Under the pieces are notes generated by a model. The model was not told the origin of the DNA and ran no database searches. It saw only the letters and a list, made by a program, of their open reading frames with translations. Positions 9,607 through 20,374 of a stretch of DNA of 64,000 nucleotides are shown in pieces. Source of the stretch: Nothophaeocryptopus gaeumannii (Eukaryota > Ascomycota > Dothideomycetes > Mycosphaerellales > Mycosphaerellaceae); contig JASISA010000022.1 in assembly GCA_031771865.1 (NCBI GenBank), positions 434,001-498,000 on the forward strand, read 5' to 3'. The translations under genes and the position numbers were made by a program. Positions within the stretch are counted from its first letter, which is position 1, and each line of letters opens with the position of its first letter.

Positions 9607-11776
9607 ATGAACACCTCCAACACTCAAACCGAAACCGTAGACCCTGCTGGTCAGGGCTCTAACACCAAGCCACTTGGGACTCCTGATCAGCCACAAGCGC
9701 AAACCCTGGGTAGCGATACGCTTCCACCACCGAAGCAGGACCTCGGCGAAGCAGAGAGGGAGGAACTGCGCAGCTCGGTAGAGGTTCTCGCTGATTTAGA
9801 CAAAGACGATGCTGGTAATCACAAGCCGCACTTCGAGCGTGATGTTTTCGAAGACGCCAACTTCAAGAACGGTGACGATTTACTGGATCGATATCGCACA
9901 GAGCTTGTGGAATTGTTAAAGAGTGACGCGGAACAGCGGACTAAAGCCTACGACGGTCGGCCTCACTACCACACGAAGACAGCCACGCAGTTTGCTGACA
10001 GCAATATTAGTACTCAACAGAGCGATACACCTCAACGGAGCCTGCGTCTATGTACCTGTTCGAAATCAGGTGGTCCAGTGGGCGCGAGATGGGTACCAAG
10101 GAGACTGTCCTATTCAATACTTCAATGCAGATGGTAGCATACGGGACAGAATGACAGCGGAGGATCCTGCATTCATCAAACGATCGCAGGACGATCAGGG
10201 GGCTGAGAAAAAGAACCGGCGGGGCTCCGACATCTCTATGGGAGAAGCTGATAGTGGCATTAGCGAGAGCGACTTCCCGACCGACATGGCGTATATCCAC
10301 GAACGCTGGAGCAGAGCTACGGAACCACTGCAAAAAATGCTAGACAAGCCTTCGACTGCCGGAGTGCGGGGCGGCGACCTGTGGAAACTGCTGGAAAGTC
10401 TAAACAAGGAGATCTCCCAGAAGCAGGCGGAAGAGAAGAAAACATTGGACCTCACGATTCCGTTCCCTACTATTATGGAAACGATGAAATTGGCCGTCCA
10501 GCACCTCGTCCCATTCATAATGCAAGGTCGCGAGGAATACGAACGAGAGTGGGAGAAGTACAAGGAGAAAGGCTGGGAAATGCACAGACTGCGATGCGAG
10601 CAAAATCACCAGCCGGCGGAATGGTTCGAAAGCACCAAACAGGCTATCATACAGAAGTGTGAGATCCTTCTCAATGCTGGGGACAAGGACCCCAGTAATA
10701 TGCCAGAACTATGGCCGACAATTTTGGAAGACTATTCTAAACAGAATATTAAACAGACGGAGGACCCAACATCCAATCGAGGACCCGCAGGATCCAAAGG
10801 TTTAGAAGCGGAGCACGAGAGTAGAGACAAGGACGGGGGCCAAGGTACCCCTTCCAACTCCACAAAACGTACACGTGTTCATCGCGTAAAGCTCAAACCA
10901 AACCACGTTAACTACAATGGCAATGAGAGACAGATCGGGGCCATCCGAGATTGTGGCCGTACAGTTCGAGGAGTACGAGTTCCCCTTTGGCAAGTTCTAG
11001 TACAGGTCAGCGAAGACGATGCTCCTTTTCGGATCTGGCATATTGTCCCTTCATACAAACTGGCGCCAGGGGTCGTCGAGCGCTACCGGGATCGTGGGGA
11101 CGGTCGCGTCCTCGGTGAAATGCAAGGCAAACCGGGTGACATCGATGCCACCAGTATTGACAATTTCAACTGGGGAGGTCTTGCGTTCATGCCTCGTGAG
11201 ACTGAACACCGAGCACCAATTCAGTATGTCCTAGGGAGTATTGGAAAAGAAGAGGACTTCGACAAGGACTGCAAATTTTGGACTCGCAGCTTACTAGGCA
11301 AGGTCTTTCGACAGAAGTTCGTAGATGACGAGATTGCGAATTTCGTCAAGATGTCCTCTTGCAAACCGCCGCCTCGGCCTTGGGGAAGACAAGCGATGAG
11401 CGGAAACGGCTTTAGTAGTACCAGATACGATAATTCTGGAGAAGATCTGACGGGTGCCAGCGACGAGGAGCTCGATAAGAACGATGGAGTATACGAGAAT
11501 GAGGATGAGGACGACTTTATTGCGCCTGATGATGACAGCAGCGCAAGGAATGACCGTGCAAAGAGCTTCAAGGCCAGATCTGAACAGTCAGAGCCGAAGA
11601 GATCAGAGCCGAATAGATCAGAGCCGAAGAGGGCAGAGCCGAAGAGGGCAGAGCCAAGAAGGTCAGAGCCCAGGTCAGAGTCAACAAAATCAGAGCCGGG
11701 AATTGCAGATGTATTGGCAGCAATAGCACAGATGACCGAGAGATTAGTCAGGGTAGAGAGCAGGGTAGGAGTGTAG
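9607..11776 (+). CDS. Unknown charged protein with SEP repeats, 704 aa
   Basis: Exons 9607-9955 and 10011-11776. The inferred 55-bp intron has a weak GTCGGC donor, CTGAC branch and TTAG acceptor, and it restores one open frame. The N-terminus is hydrophilic. A central basic region (HRVKLKPNHVNYNG) precedes a folded-looking block (RGVRVPLWQVLVQV, FRIWHIVPSYKLAPG) and an aromatic block (IDNFNWGGLAFMPRE). After an acidic stretch come about eight KRSEP/KRAEP-like units (11,580-11,700) and a short C-terminal coiled coil (LAAIAQMTERLVRVES). No domain family is recognised. The RSEP array may vary in copy number between strains. Confidence 0.6.
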
Positions 11777-12296
11777 AGTGCTTCACCCCGCAACGACATG
11801 CCCGGTATAGGGAAACCAGCGAGTCCACTCTTTACAGAAACCATCATTTGCTCTGCTATACTTGATCGGGTTAACTTGCATTGAATCTTTCTTATTAATA
11901 TGTCCTAGATCCACTAACTTAGTCGTACTCAGCTCCGCTACGGAGTACTATAGTCATCCATCAGACAGCCCACGGCGCCTCCCGCTGTGCGCGTACCAGA
12001 GCCATATGAGTCACCAATCGTTCAACGTGATAACGCGTTACAGACGCGGCTCGCGCCCAGTTTCTGGATATCAACTTCCGTTTCCCGGATACCTCGAAGG
12101 AAACACGACGCGATGATGCAGCGCATTCGAGTCCGACATCCGGGATACAACACCCCGAACATCCTGTTCATGTTCCCAGCGAGCGATGGCGCGCGTCCAC
12201 CAGCTGCTCTTACGATTACCAGTGCAGATACCATGCCATCGATCCTGACGACCGAACCAAGCTTTCCTTTGTGCCTGACTGTTCCGTGCCTATGGC
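11777..12296. other. Intergenic
   Basis: Only short overlapping ORFs on both strands. No recognised gene, although an unrecognised 3' extension of the neighbouring Zn2Cys6 gene could reach here. Confidence 0.3.
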
Positions 12297-12834
12297 TCAC
12301 GGCCTCCCTGGGCGCTGATCTTGCATAGCAAGGATGCTATCGTCACTGTCGCCGTCAGTCGCTGGCTGTTGCGACTTTCGCGTTTCGCCAGGTATTTGCG
12401 TTGTTGACCAATATTTGGACTGTATGCGCATAAATTCTGGTTCGACCGAGGAGCCCATTCGTAGATAAGCCAATGAAATGGCTGCTTCATGATCGCTGCC
12501 ATACTGTAGATGACTCAAAACTGCTATCGCTCGTTCCAATTCTTCTTGATGGTCCATTAAGTCTTGTCGCAATTGCTGACGCTTGGTCCTGCCTTCTGAT
12601 GCGTCATATTCGCAAAGCAGAGTACGATCAGTGCACCGAGAGCATCGTGGGCGTTCTCCAGAGCACTGAGCTGACACATTAGCAACGACTGACCCCCTAC
12701 TGAGTACTAGTAGATCGAGATAAGCAAAAGTAAGCAGGAACTCGAAGACGGACCTTGAGTTTGGCGGCTCTGCAAGCAAGACAGGCATTGGCCACCTGAG
12801 CTCTTTTAGCCCCCGGCTTTTTTTCCGTGTTCAT
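12297..12834 (-). CDS. Short Zn(II)2Cys6 zinc-cluster protein, 149 aa
   Basis: Exon 1 is 12834-12754 (27 codons from MNTEKKPGAKRAQ). An 88-bp intron covers 12753-12666, and exon 2 runs 12665-12297. The splice assembles the fungal binuclear zinc cluster: CLACRAAKLK in exon 1, then CSGERPRCSRC and LLC in exon 2, six cysteines with near-canonical spacing. A short helical linker (RQQLRQDLMDHQEELERAI) follows. Full-length regulators of this class run 500-900 aa with a middle homology region that is absent here. It is therefore a truncated gene, a short DNA-binding-only variant, or a model missing 3' exons. An intron between the third and fourth Cys is common in the family. Confidence 0.65.
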
Positions 12835-13423
12835 GAGACAGGTTCCGCACTCCCTCCGTACTTGTGACCTATTGAAATGTGGTTGGAACGGTTTCAATCG
12901 GTGACTAGTGCAGACTGTAGTGTCAGCAAGCACTGCTTCAGCTGATCTCAGGACTATTGCGAGATGACCGCTTGTAGTGTGATAAGCTCTAGCTTCAGCT
13001 TCCGTCCTCACTTGAGCGTAGATCCGAGCGTTTGCCCAGTGTCTTCTAGTGCTACTCGATCTTGTCCGGCGCAGATCCAGGCTTGGACTGAGGATGCTCG
13101 CAGAAGCGTCCGAGGGTTCGGACTGATACCTCCGAGCATGTACGTGAGAGATGACATGCCGCTTGCCGCGAGCCACCACTTAGCGGAACACTTGCCGCCG
13201 CCTGACTACTGCAAGCTACTGCCGACGGCGAGAATTATGCAGGCATTGAGACCCACTTCGCCTAACCATTGTACATTCTAACTCAGTCGCCATGATATCG
13301 ATCTTGACTTCTATGCATAGCCATTGAGACCGATCAGTATTCAACGATATCTGGCTTTCTCGCCATAGCGGGACGTTGCATATGCGGTGGTGCACGCACC
13401 CCGGAAACGTGGATGGTTGTCGT
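12835..13423. other. Intergenic
   Basis: The Zn2Cys6 frame stays open upstream to 13179, but that extension has no family features. Nothing else recognised. Confidence 0.3.
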
Positions 13424-14731
13424 TCATTTCGAAAGATTCATGAATACATCCCCAACGAGCCGCTTCAATATGTGCTCCTCAATCCACGGCCACCACACTT
13501 CCGTCGTCCAGCTCATCAAGATCTGCAAACCAGCAACGACCTTGTACGTTCCCAAAACACTCGTCGTCCTCCCGAATTCAATCCCCTGCTCATACAGAAG
13601 GCCATTCCCCACATAATCCTCAAAGCACCAAAACGTCCAATCACTCCCCTGTACAAAGAGAAGGGGCAGCGGTGGAATGGGTAAGTCCTGCCATTGAGGA
13701 TGCCCGGCCTGCTGTAAAAGTATACGTAGCCGACGAACTTGGGCCTCCGCCCAGGTGGAAACCTGCGCTCGGGCATCTAAGCCGCCTTCACCTGGTAGTT
13801 TGGTCTCGATGCTGATAGCGATGGGGTTGTACTTGACAGGTCCGTAGTCGCTTTGGTTGAGTTGAAGGTTCTGCTGTGCAAGATGCCGCTTCACTGAGTA
13901 TGGAAGTTGGAGGGACAGACCGAAGTCAACTTTGCGCGATTGAACCTTCTCTCTCTCTCGCAGATCCGGCACGAGCGAGAGTGGGCTAATTGAAGCATTG
14001 GTGATGTTGTGCCACCGTAAAGTGTGTTTGTGCCGTGAGGACTTGCGTGCCATTTCCAGCAGGGGGTAATGCACTTCGCAGTTCCATGCGGACTCGAAGG
14101 CACCGTCACTCTTGCAAGCTGCGGTCTTCTCCACGAGCTCACTGACGTCTTCCAGAGCTGGGACTGCATCTCCTGTAGCATGATCATGGAAAAGAGTTTC
14201 TTCCATGTCGTCACTGCCAATTGCTTCTCTCACTGCCGGCGTATCGGAAGCGAGGGGCAGAACAGCGATGTCTCGAGCGATACCCTTGAGAGGCTTGACA
14301 AGCCTTTGTACAGCTTTTGGAAGTTTGGACGGAATATTCATATCTCCCGCTGCGTACGTAATCGGATAGAGGCCGTATTGACGGTCGCTAGACTGCTTCA
14401 AAGGACTGCCGGAGCGCTTGCTCCGCTTGCTGCTGCCGGATTGTCCGCTTCTGCGACTGCTACTCTCCTCATCCTCGCTACAAGACCGTTTCGAGCTGGA
14501 TGGTGATGACGGGCAACCGAGGACGGGCGCATTCGAGAGCAGCGGGAGTGCAGAGGACGATCGAGGCGCACGGGGGGTATCATCGATATCTTCGAGGTCG
14601 GCATTCTCACTTTGAACCCCAATGACAGCTGCCGGAGCAGTAGGCTTGCCGATGCGGCCTCGTGCAACTGGTCTAGATGTGGCTCCGTTGGTACTGTTGA
14701 CCCAACCGGCTATGTCGACGTATGACGGCAT
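13424..14731 (-). CDS. PD-(D/E)XK nuclease-like domain protein, 435 aa
   Basis: A single intact exon. Residues 1-115 are Ser/Pro-rich with a basic nuclear-localisation-like patch (SSKRSKRS). The rest matches the fungal PD-(D/E)XK nuclease-like domain: Asp269 in KVDFGL, Glu309 and Lys311 in AISIETKLPG, then ARAQVSTWAEAQVRRL, the usual helix after the active site. The Asp...Glu-X-Lys arrangement is complete, so a metal-dependent nuclease fold with potential activity is plausible; its substrate is unknown. These proteins are expanded in accessory fungal regions. The C-terminus has tryptophan-rich strands (TEVWWPWIEEHIL). Confidence 0.75.
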   Translation of the reverse strand: MPSYVDIAGWVNSTNGATSRPVARGRIGKPTAPAAVIGVQSENADLEDIDDTPRAPRSSSALPLLSNAPVLGCPSSPSSSKRSCSEDEESSSRRSGQSGSSKRSKRSGSPLKQSSDRQYGLYPITYAAGDMNIPSKLPKAVQRLVKPLKGIARDIAVLPLASDTPAVREAIGSDDMEETLFHDHATGDAVPALEDVSELVEKTAACKSDGAFESAWNCEVHYPLLEMARKSSRHKHTLRWHNITNASISPLSLVPDLREREKVQSRKVDFGLSLQLPYSVKRHLAQQNLQLNQSDYGPVKYNPIAISIETKLPGEGGLDARAQVSTWAEAQVRRLRILLQQAGHPQWQDLPIPPLPLLFVQGSDWTFWCFEDYVGNGLLYEQGIEFGRTTSVLGTYKVVAGLQILMSWTTEVWWPWIEEHILKRLVGDVFMNLSK

Positions 14732-14968
14732 GGACTGGTGGTAGTCAGTAATGAGAGACAGATGTCAACTTGGTGAGCATCGCGAATGTTGGTAAACAAA
14801 GTCGAAACTCTCAAAAGTGGGTCCGGGGAGCGGACATCGGTCCGACGGATCCTCCAAGCTCAATCTGTAGAGACCTTCTGTATTTCAAAATAGAATATGC
14901 GCTGTGCGTGGCATGCTGTTGTCCGGAACTTCGCTAGCTAAGAAAACACATGCGTTCGCGATAATCAT

Positions 14969-15303
14969 GATACTGCTTGCTGGCATTGGTTCGCCAGCGC
15001 CAGCATCATCAGTATTTCGCAGACGCGGGAGCAACCGGCCGCAAGCGCTAGCTTTTCTCTAATCACCTTGAGGTTGTTGATCCGGCTTATGTGGACCGAG
15101 TCAGTGGCCCGTGCATGTAGCAGAATCCGGTTCTCGAGGGCGAGCTTGGATGCTGGCTTGGCAGGCAGATGGATAACGATGACCTCTTCCCAGGGTACCA
15201 CGTTTCCGTCCGCTGGAGACAATTCACACTTCGCTACAGGAAGTGTCCACTTGAAAATATCGTCGGCCAACCCTACCTCTTCGTCAGTTGGCCTGGATTT
15301 CAT
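14969..15303 (-). CDS. Possible small helical protein, about 111 aa
   Basis: The frame MKSRPTDEEVGLADD through VPWEEVIVIHLPAKPASKL to LALAAGCSRVCEILMMLALA looks protein-like in composition. It starts only about 30 bp from the divergent kinase start, and the opposite strand is also open here, so one of the two frames may be a shadow. No family recognised. Confidence 0.25.
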
Positions 15304-15334
15304 CGACGTGCCCTGCGCTGTCGGTGGTGAAGTT

Positions 15335-16084
15335 ATGGGCGCGCAGGCAGAAAGCGGCGTGCAAGTCCTTGCTGGAGGTACTACTGGATTAATCAAGCTG
15401 CACCCCAACAACAGTCTCGTCGAGAAGGCCCCATACCCTGACTCCAAAGATGTCCATCTGAGCATTCGAGATCTACGGCGTGAGTATGCCGCATACCAGA
15501 GGCTGCCACAACACCCCCGGCTCCTACATCTACACTCCGATAGCACGCCCGAAAAATTGGTGCTGCCGTACCTCCAAAACGGCTGCTTACACGAGTTTCT
15601 ACGAGGTCCGCCAGTCTCGTCTGTCCGCCGGCTAGCGTTTGCTGCTGACGCGGCCGAGGGCCTTCACATCCTCCATTGCGCAGGCATAATTCACGGCGAC
15701 ATCAATTCATGGAATTTCCTGGTAGACGATGACTGCCGACTCCGAATCATCGACTTTGCCGGCTCAACGATAGATGGTCAACCTGGCTCGGCGTTCGAAG
15801 GGTTTCGGTACTGCCTTCCACGATCAATCGACGACCCTTCAACAGTACAGACAGACCTCTTCGCGCTCGGGTCTCTTCTATATGAGATTGTTACTAGCGA
15901 AAAGCCGTATGAACAGTATAAGGACGAAGAAGTAGAGGAACTATTCAAGCAAGGCCACTTCCCTTCCACTGAGGGTATACTACTTGGAAGGGTCATGTTG
16001 AGTTGCTGGCAGGGCAAATATGATTCGGCTGAGGCTACCTATAAAGAGATTCGAAAGGTGTGGCTTTCCGCTTCACCTGGATAA
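15335..16084 (+). CDS. Protein kinase-like protein, 249 aa
   Basis: A compact kinase fold: glycine-containing first strand (AGGTTGLIKL), VEKAP with Lys31 as the putative ATP-positioning lysine, catalytic loop HGDINSWNFL (Asp122, Asn127), and metal-binding DFA (Asp140; Ala replaces the usual Gly). SVDDP-like activation-segment remnants and TDLFALGSLLYEIVTS of the large lobe follow. It is a single exon and intact. The length matches a stand-alone fungal kinase domain. The frame is open upstream to 15068, but that part lacks kinase features, so MGAQ at 15335 is preferred. Substrate unknown; the DFA variant may lower activity. Confidence 0.7.
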   Translation: MGAQAESGVQVLAGGTTGLIKLHPNNSLVEKAPYPDSKDVHLSIRDLRREYAAYQRLPQHPRLLHLHSDSTPEKLVLPYLQNGCLHEFLRGPPVSSVRRLAFAADAAEGLHILHCAGIIHGDINSWNFLVDDDCRLRIIDFAGSTIDGQPGSAFEGFRYCLPRSIDDPSTVQTDLFALGSLLYEIVTSEKPYEQYKDEEVEELFKQGHFPSTEGILLGRVMLSCWQGKYDSAEATYKEIRKVWLSASPG

Positions 16085-16233
16085 GTGACTGCACGGCTTG
16101 TGCTACATGTTTCTAGATACACATTGCCGCGTCCGCCATCTAGCCATGCTTCCGCCAGCCTTTTTCGCTTATTTCTATACATCAATCGAGAGGCGACTTA
16201 AGCTCTCTTTTGCTGCTTCATGTTTCGACGAGT

Positions 16234-16431
16234 TCAGCGAGAAAAGCCTTCGTCGATACACGAGGCACAGTCGTCTCTCTTACGGGTAGATCCCGTAAGC
16301 TTGTCCTTCAAGTCGGCGCCCGTGCAGTCCGAACCGCGTGATTCCGCCGTAGGACATCTTTTAACGCGAATGTACTTCGTCTCTCGATGTTGGCATTTGT
16401 AGATGTACTCGGTTTGCTCTTTGTCGCACAT
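16234..16431 (-). CDS. Small cysteine-containing protein, 65 aa
   Basis: MCDKEQTEYIYKCQHRETKY, VKRCPTA, SDCTGADL and DDCASCIDEGF: Cys and His spacing resembles small uncharacterised fungal proteins with a C/H-rich N-terminus and a C-terminal CxxC. No signal peptide. Length and lack of splice support keep confidence modest. Confidence 0.4.
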   Translation of the reverse strand: MCDKEQTEYIYKCQHRETKYIRVKRCPTAESRGSDCTGADLKDKLTGSTRKRDDCASCIDEGFSR

Positions 16432-16439
16432 CGCTACTA

Positions 16440-17445
16440 CTTCACCAGTCGCCTTGAATTTGTAAGGCCAAGTAAATGTCTTACTGAGGAGACGATCTTT
16501 ACGAAGCCCAGCGTTGCTTTTTGAAATGTCTTATTGCGTATAAGAAAGATGTTATCCGGAGCAAGGAATACTATGAGGACATGGAACATCTCGCAGCTCA
16601 ACCTTGCAAGCCCCACGCGTTGAAAGCTCGTTTATTCCCAGCCGACGGTAGGCGTTCGAGCGTGCACATCAGTAGCTCATGCATGTTGGAGCCTAGCTGA
16701 GCAAATATTCAAGTCGGTGGGGCACGAACATCTTAAGGTATCTGCCGTATTGCTCAGTGTTGCTTGATCTTCGACATAATAGAATGCGAAGGAGTCCTTT
16801 TGACGGGAGCCTGGGATGAGACGGAGGGCTGCACCTGAACTCGAGTGACTAGACCTCTCACCGGTCTATGCACCTCGAGCTCAACATGGCTCACTGACCC
16901 TAGACGCGATAGGTTGGCCCAGGAGCCAATCAAAGCTCGTAGCCGCCCAGACCTACTTCGCTCGCTGTTGCCAGACTTGGTCTATTGTACAAATTGCCAT
17001 GAGACAAGATGGCAGATCAGGCAATCTTTAGAGCTCCTACAAACCATTTCTTCAACTTGTTTGGATGTAGACTACAGCGCAAAGCAACGTTCAGGAAATG
17101 TCGTTAAGGTAATTCCCGTGCTCAGATTTGTTTTGTGCCCAGCGCACTATCTTTAGCATCTTTACTTCAAGTTTCCGGCGTATTCTCGACAAGGATTCTG
17201 ATAGGCTGGCTACCACGTCTGCAGGCTGAAGTTGTGCAGCTGGACCAGTGAAGTGACCCCCCACTAATGTCTCTTACCATCCTTGCTTGTAAAGCTCACC
17301 ATGCCACTCCTGCTACTGGACGGAGTGTGCGTGCTGACTCTCAGGCTTCACTTAACAATCATACATCAAGCATCAACCACATTCAAACGTCCGTCATTTT
17401 GGGTCAACAATTCGAAACAGAAACCACGATTCATGCTGTCGAAAT
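16440..17445. other. Intergenic
   Basis: About 1 kb with no recognisable gene or repeat. Confidence 0.4.
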
Positions 17446-19275
17446 ATGGAATTTGAGAATTCGACTTTGGCAGCAAAACTCTTGGAAATTCAGGAATACT
17501 AGACCGTGAACGACAAATCGGCCTCGTGGGTGGACAACCTTTTGTGCTTGAGCTTGAACCCAAGGCGCGACCGTATACTCCAGCTCCATGAAAGGCCTCG
17601 AGGTTTAGCTCGTTGCAGGAGATATATTGCAGTCTCCTATCCCTGGAGTCCAGCACCGAGGCTGGAATGCGGACGGAATGGGGGATATAGTATCGAAGGG
17701 CGTCTCGAAGGCTCACCAGGACGAAATAAAGTCCGCGATGAGGTCATTCATAGAGTGATAAAGTATGCATTCTTTCGTGATATTAGCCGGTTCTGGATTG
17801 ACCAGGAGTGTAATCTCAAGACCGATGAAGAGAAAATCCAGACTGCAATGGACTCTATGGATCTGGTATATCGCTACAGTGAGTTCTCGGTCGGCTTGAT
17901 AGCAGTCATACTCAAGAGCCAAAATGAGGTCGATACTCTACAGCATCTTCTCCATGGGAAATATACTGTCCAACATGGCCAAAACGATTTTCCGCAGCTC
18001 AGTCGTTTGGGAAAACGTGGGAATCACCTGAAAGTTTACAGATTGCTTCAACACTTGTATAAGGACCAGTGGTGGAGTAGGGCCTGGATTTTCCAGGAAG
18101 AATATCTTTCTGCAATTACTATGGATTTGCTTATACGGCTTGCGCCAGGTTTGGCGACACAGGGAGAGTTTGGCCACATTTCAGGTGAAATCTGCATTAG
18201 TGCAGCGCAGTTTCGCGAGCAAGCTACGCTATTTCTCCTGGCCTTCAAGTATACAACTTCGAACGCACTTCACAAAAAGAATTGTGCGAGCATGCTCAAG
18301 AGATTTGGAAAATACAGCGCACAGTTCCAATTCCAACACGATGCTCGACGGAAGCCGATGACTCCGCGTATATTTGCGGATATCACTCGCAGGAGTGTCA
18401 AGCATCCGTTCGATCTTCTGCCAATCACTGCAAACAGTTGCGACGACGCAGTAAGGTTTAACGCACGGGAGATGTCGCAGAGCAAATTTAGCGTCGAAAT
18501 TTGTTTACTTGCAATGTTCCTCCTCAATGGAGAACTGCTTCGCGATTCACGACATGTCTATAAGTTGCCAGAAAGTCAAGAAATGCACCTCGGAAACTAT
18601 CTGCAGCACATCGCATTCAACAAATTTGATCCTCCCGTCGATATCAAACATCTGTCCTACTTGAAAAATTGTCGTCTTCATTAAGTTCGTTTCTGTCGAA
18701 AGGGTAGGATGATGGAAGGCTACATATGGAAGATTGATTCCATTCTCGATACGGACTGCTGGCCCTTTCCTATGCGCTGGTCGCAGAAGAAACGTGACGA
18801 AGGACTAGACAGATCTCAAAGGGACAATTTGCACCTTTTGACTTGCATGCTGAGGAGAAATCACAAGAGATACGGTGCCCTCGCTACAAACATTGAGGCT
18901 TTCCTTTCCCGGGATGCTATCTGTACTAATAGTTCTCCCGCAAAAGAGCACATGGAGCTGATGGCACAGTCAGTGGTAAATGCAATGAGAAACGGAAAGC
19001 GCCTATACGTCGCAGCCCTAAATGGGTCTAGCGAGCCTGCTGGCATATTCGCAGGGCCGCAAGATGGTAGTCTAGCGATCTTTACCAGCTGGCACGCAGG
19101 CCAATGCCATGACAACCGGTACCGCCTCAATCATGTTTCACTTGGGGTCAGAGTCGAGAAGAATGGTGGGATACCACTGCTAGATACTGTAGAATGGGTC
19201 AACGGGTTGACTTTCTTCCGGACTCAATCGAAGGTGCCGGTTATCTTCAAGTGGCCAGAAGGTTGGATGGCCTGA
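17446..19275 (+). pseudogene. HET-domain (heterokaryon incompatibility) protein with two nonsense codons
   Basis: One frame from ATG 17446 (MEFENSTLAAKLL) to TGA 19273 is interrupted only by TAG at 17500 and TAA at 18682, for about 609 codons. HET motifs are present in order: YIAVSYPW (about 60-67), FWIDQECN (about 116-123), a DLVYRYS helix and WWSRAWIFQEEYLS. The segment after the second stop (VRFCRKGRMMEGYIWKI) is the usual C-terminal block of such proteins, so the stop is a lesion and not the natural end. Both stops are C-to-T at CpA (CAG to TAG, CAA to TAA), as RIP produces. HET proteins trigger incompatibility cell death; this copy should not make a full-length product. Confidence 0.75.
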
Positions 19276-20374
19276 AGTATCGCAACTATGCATTGAACTC
19301 GACACTGCGGGACTTAGCTGTCTTATCTCAACGTGTTGGGCCAGCCGTGGATTGGGCACCTCGCAGCATTCAGGATCCGACGTTATTATAGCTTACTTTA
19401 CGCAGGCATGGCGATCAGGAGCGTCTTGCTGGATAGAAAATGCGACCAGGGCTTCCTCCTGACATGAATCAAGGTAATGCTGGCTTTTCGCCTTCGCTTT
19501 CATTGGTGGTCGTAAGAGCGCGCGATTCCGGAGCGTGGTGCGAGGAGTCTTGACTAACTTATGTGGCGCGATTGAGCACGAAAGGATCTCACTATGTCAG
19601 AGCAAGCAACTTCAGCTAGCGCCGGGCTGGCCTTGTCGTAGGCACCGTGCTAGTGTGTGAATGTGGTGCAGAGGAATGGAAACGAAAGAACCCCTAGGGG
19701 TTCTGCAGATACCCGAAAACTGGTCCGAAAGCGGACAGCAGGCAGAAGCGCTGAACCCACGTGGCTTCAGAAACATCGAGAAGCGCGCGACCATGCGCCA
19801 CACTCCACCACACTGCACTACACATAGCATAACTGCACGCAGCATAGCGCTGAAACAGGTTTACATGTTTGATGGACTGAGGTCAGCACGATTACGGGTC
19901 TCATATTTACCGGCGGACTATAGATCTGCCTTGTCGCACGGAGAAACTCTCGGATTGCACAACGCTTTGCTCGGCCGCTTTCTAAAGCAGTAGACATATC
20001 GATTGCCCTATGGACTACAGTATCCGCCTTCCGAGAGCTGGAAGGAAGACGACAGCCACGGTGTAGCAGGAGCCAATTGTTAACGAGTCGATTTGCAGCA
20101 TCTGCATGATAAATCCCAACACGATCACTATCATCCCCTTCTTGTAATGCTCGAGGCAGTGAACGAAGGATGTAGTGCAGAGTGACGCTACAGGATTGAC
20201 CAATGCGTAGTCTGTTGGAAAAGATGGACGCTGCAGTTTCGTGTACGTTGGCTCGCCTCACTGGGTGGCTCCCCATGGAGGGAGGGACGTTAACTTAACG
20301 TTAGATTCTCTCGAATTCCCAAAGCGTACGTCGACGGTCATCTCGCACTATTTCTCTCCTGTCGGCCGTGACAT
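19276..20374. other. Intergenic
   Basis: Short ORFs on both strands only; no gene recognised in about 1.1 kb. Confidence 0.4.

Noticed and set aside
11221..11847. 208-codon minus-strand ORF with SDLFGSDLFGS repeats
   Set aside because: Shadow of the RSEP repeat region of the plus-strand gene.
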